Assembly (NCBI GenBank): GCA_900542145.1
Contig: UQMF01000024.1
Span: 1-32,945, forward strand
DNA length: 32,945 bases
DNA from: an uncultured Oscillospiraceae bacterium
Lineage (GTDB): Bacteria; Bacillota; Clostridia; Oscillospirales; Ruminococcaceae
Reading direction: 5' to 3'
The notes below the pieces were generated by a model that made no database searches, was not told the DNA's origin, and was given only the letters and a program-made list of their open reading frames with translations. Positions 31,602-32,945 of this stretch are shown here, piece after piece (positions within the stretch are counted from its first letter, which is position 1; every line of letters begins with the position of its first letter). Both the position numbers and the translations under genes were made by a program.

Positions 31602-32096
31602 ATGACGAATAAACCTACATTTAACCTCGTTTCATTTTCGGGCGGCAAAGACAGCACGGCTATGCTTCTTGGAATGGTAGAACGGAAAATTCCAATTAAC
31701 TGCGTTCTATTCTGCGATACTGGCATTGAGTTTCCGCAGATGTACGAACATATCAGCAAGGTCGAAAATGCGGTCGGAATGCCGATTACCCGTGTGAAAT
31801 CCGAACAGAGCTTTGAATACCTGCTGCTTGAATGCCCGATTGAGCGCAAAGAAAATTCTCTGTCAGTCAAACAGGGCGGCAACAGCTCCAACGGATATAG
31901 CTGGGCTGGTCCGAAAATGCGGTGGTGTACCTCACGGCTCAAAGATGTCCCCCGCGAGAAATACCTAAAGCCGCTTCGTGAAAAGTACAACATAATCGAG
32001 TATGTCGGCATTGCAGCCGACGAGCAGTTCCGGCTTGAACGCAAGGAACAATTCTCCACATTCCCAACTATGCGCAGAAAACCGCTTCTGCAATAG
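31602..32096 (+). pseudogene. PAPS reductase-like protein, C-terminally truncated
   Basis: The frame encodes 164 residues of a phosphoadenosine phosphosulfate reductase/PP-loop family protein of the mobile-element type. The PP-loop SFSGGKDST is at 11-19, and WAGPKMRWCTSRLKDVP carries the conserved Cys block. After about residue 148 the family sequence stops and 15 unrelated residues lead to a stop codon. The same DNA then continues as a relaxase in another frame, so the 3' half was lost by deletion. A strong GGAGGTGAT precedes the ATG. Related proteins occur with DNA-modification and defence genes, but this copy is probably dead. Confidence 0.82.
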
Positions 32097-32104
32097 CGGC
32101 TTCT

Positions 32105-32719
32105 TACCGACCGATTAAGTCCGAGGGCGTCCGTGAGAAAATCAAGCTGGACATTGACAGGCTGGTGTATTCGTGTGAGGGATTTGAGAATATGCTTGCG
32201 AAGCTGCAGGAGCGTGGTTATGAAATCAAGCGTGGGTGCAAACAGGAAGTTTGCACAGCTTGCCCAAAGGCGGCGCAAGGATGCGCCGCAACAGAGGCAA
32301 GCAGGAAGCACATAGCAGTTAAACCGCAGTTTGCTGAACGCTTTGTCCGTCTGAAAACTCTCGGTGAAGCCTACTTACCGAAAAATCTTGAACAGCGTAT
32401 CGCCGACAGGGATATGTTCACCAACGCCGTCCGTGCAAAGTTCAAGACTGCTAACACGGTTGAAAAGAAATTCCACGTTGCCATTATGGATATGACAATC
32501 GAGATAAAGCAGTTCCGACTTATGCCGAGAAAGGACAGCGGCAAGCTCATCTATGCTTTTCAGAACGACGCTAACATCAACTACCTTTCCGATCAGCTTG
32601 CTACTATCGGGGAGTATGGTTTCAGCTCACGGGAGCAAATCTATCATAAGGCAGACGAATTAAAGCGGAGCATTGACGAGAAAATTGAAAAGGTCAAGAG
32701 CCTTACTGAGGAGATGTAG
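32105..32719 (+). pseudogene. Relaxase/mobilization protein fragment
   Basis: From about 32105 the frame reads YRPIKSEGVREKIKLDIDRL, then YEIKRG, KHIAVKPQFAERFVRLKTLGEAYLPKNLEQRI and further C-terminal relaxase sequence, as in relaxases of clostridial conjugative and mobilizable elements. The catalytic N-terminus is absent. A 23-residue insertion (32237-32305) interrupts the segment between KRG and KHIAV. The 3' end runs into what looks like an IS end (TGTAG at 32715), which supplies the stop codon. It is debris of a second integrated element. Confidence 0.75.
32237..32305. repeat. 69-bp double-hairpin insertion inside the relaxase frame
   Basis: It is exactly 23 codons long, so the frame is kept, and encodes a Cys-rich peptide (CKQEVCTACPKAAQGCA...). 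The segment and its 1-bp edge form GTGCAAAC/GTTTGCAC (32236-32243, 32249-32256) and GCGGCGC/GCGCCGC (32270-32276, 32283-32289). TTGCC (32260-32264) and GGCAA (32296-32300) can enclose the second hairpin. The layout matches the inner part of the palindrome at 15340-15403. Confidence 0.75.
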
Positions 32720-32724
32720 GTTTG

Positions 32725-32945
32725 TCAATGATTTTGTACACGATAATTAGAAAGGAATTCAACGGGAGAAAGCCAGCCCAGAGGACGCATCGGACGATGA
32801 TTAGATCGAGCGAGATGGACTTTTAACTGCTTGTTAAGGTCACCACAGGAAGAAAAGCTGTGACAGGAATAGAATTTGTTATGATCTTCACGGTGGCTGC
32901 GTTCAACCTTGCCGTTGTGGCGAGGAGTATAGGGCTTTATAAGCT
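32725..32945 (-). CDS. IS transposase, C-terminal part (runs off the window)
   Basis: On the minus strand the frame reads IKPYTPRHNGKVERSHRE and ends near PMRPLGWLSPVEFLSNY. This is the end of an rve-type DDE transposase (IS3/IS481-like); the Glu in GKVERSHRE is the third catalytic residue. The start lies beyond the window. The IS end is probably at 32715 (TGTAGGTTTGTCAATG), 10 bp after the stop codon and inside the relaxase remnant. Confidence 0.85.
   Translation of the reverse strand, partial: LIKPYTPRHNGKVERSHREDHNKFYSCHSFSSCGDLNKQLKVHLARSNHRPMRPLGWLSPVEFLSNYRVQNH

Overview
The window looks like the chromosome of a spore-lineage Clostridia bacterium, most probably a Ruminococcus-like member of the Oscillospiraceae. 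The reasons are the ymdB-spoVS pair, a type III glutamine synthetase, a YtrA-type GntR/ABC operon, AGGAGG-type ribosome binding sites, and many consensus TTGACA-17-TATAAT promoters. Genus is inferred from gene content only.

Bases 1-18300 are mostly an ordinary core backbone: rpsO, pnp, an AT-rich orphan gene, purA-ymdB-spoVS, a NUDIX hydrolase overlapping a cytoplasmic asparaginase, a YitT-family membrane protein, a polar amino acid ABC transporter (binding protein, permease, ATPase), glutamine synthetase III behind a leader terminator, a BspA-like leucine-rich-repeat lipoprotein, and a convergent GntR-regulated ABC-2 transporter operon. Asparaginase, the amino acid importer, glutamine synthetase and asparagine synthetase together make this a nitrogen/amide-metabolism neighbourhood. 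A 237-bp nested palindrome lies between the LRR gene and the ABC operon.

Bases 18300-24570 hold asparagine synthetase asnB, split by a 4.43-kb serine-recombinase element. Joining the two halves at a shared GA dinucleotide (19698-19699 and 24130-24131) restores the reading frame and the conserved LLDRKDRMS motif. The element ends form an imperfect inverted repeat centred on that dinucleotide, as expected for attP. The element carries a 505-aa large serine recombinase, a 40-aa ORF overlapping its start, a 700-aa surface lipoprotein as cargo, a consensus promoter pointing out of the right end, and a small unassigned ORF.

Bases 24570-26080 return to backbone: nitroreductase, hypoxanthine phosphoribosyltransferase and tRNA-Arg(ACG).

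Bases 25990-30824 are a 4.75-kb island in the 3' part of tRNA-Arg, bounded by 88-bp direct repeats and by TGGTCACA arm-type repeats at both ends. Its tyrosine integrase has lost most of its catalytic domain. The cargo is a 31-aa CxxC peptide, a DUF960 protein, an AAA_14/DUF4143 ATPase, and an AT-rich two-gene operon of an SMC/ABC-like AAA ATPase overlapping a 169-aa PD-(D/E)XK-like nuclease. That pair is the best candidate for an undescribed, probably anti-phage, system.

From 30825 to the end, a second, decayed element starts with a different set of paired repeats (AGTGCGCCAT). It contains a zeta-toxin gene without its N-terminus, a truncated PAPS-reductase-like gene joined to a relaxase remnant, a 69-bp in-frame double-hairpin insertion inside that relaxase, and the 3' end of an IS transposase.
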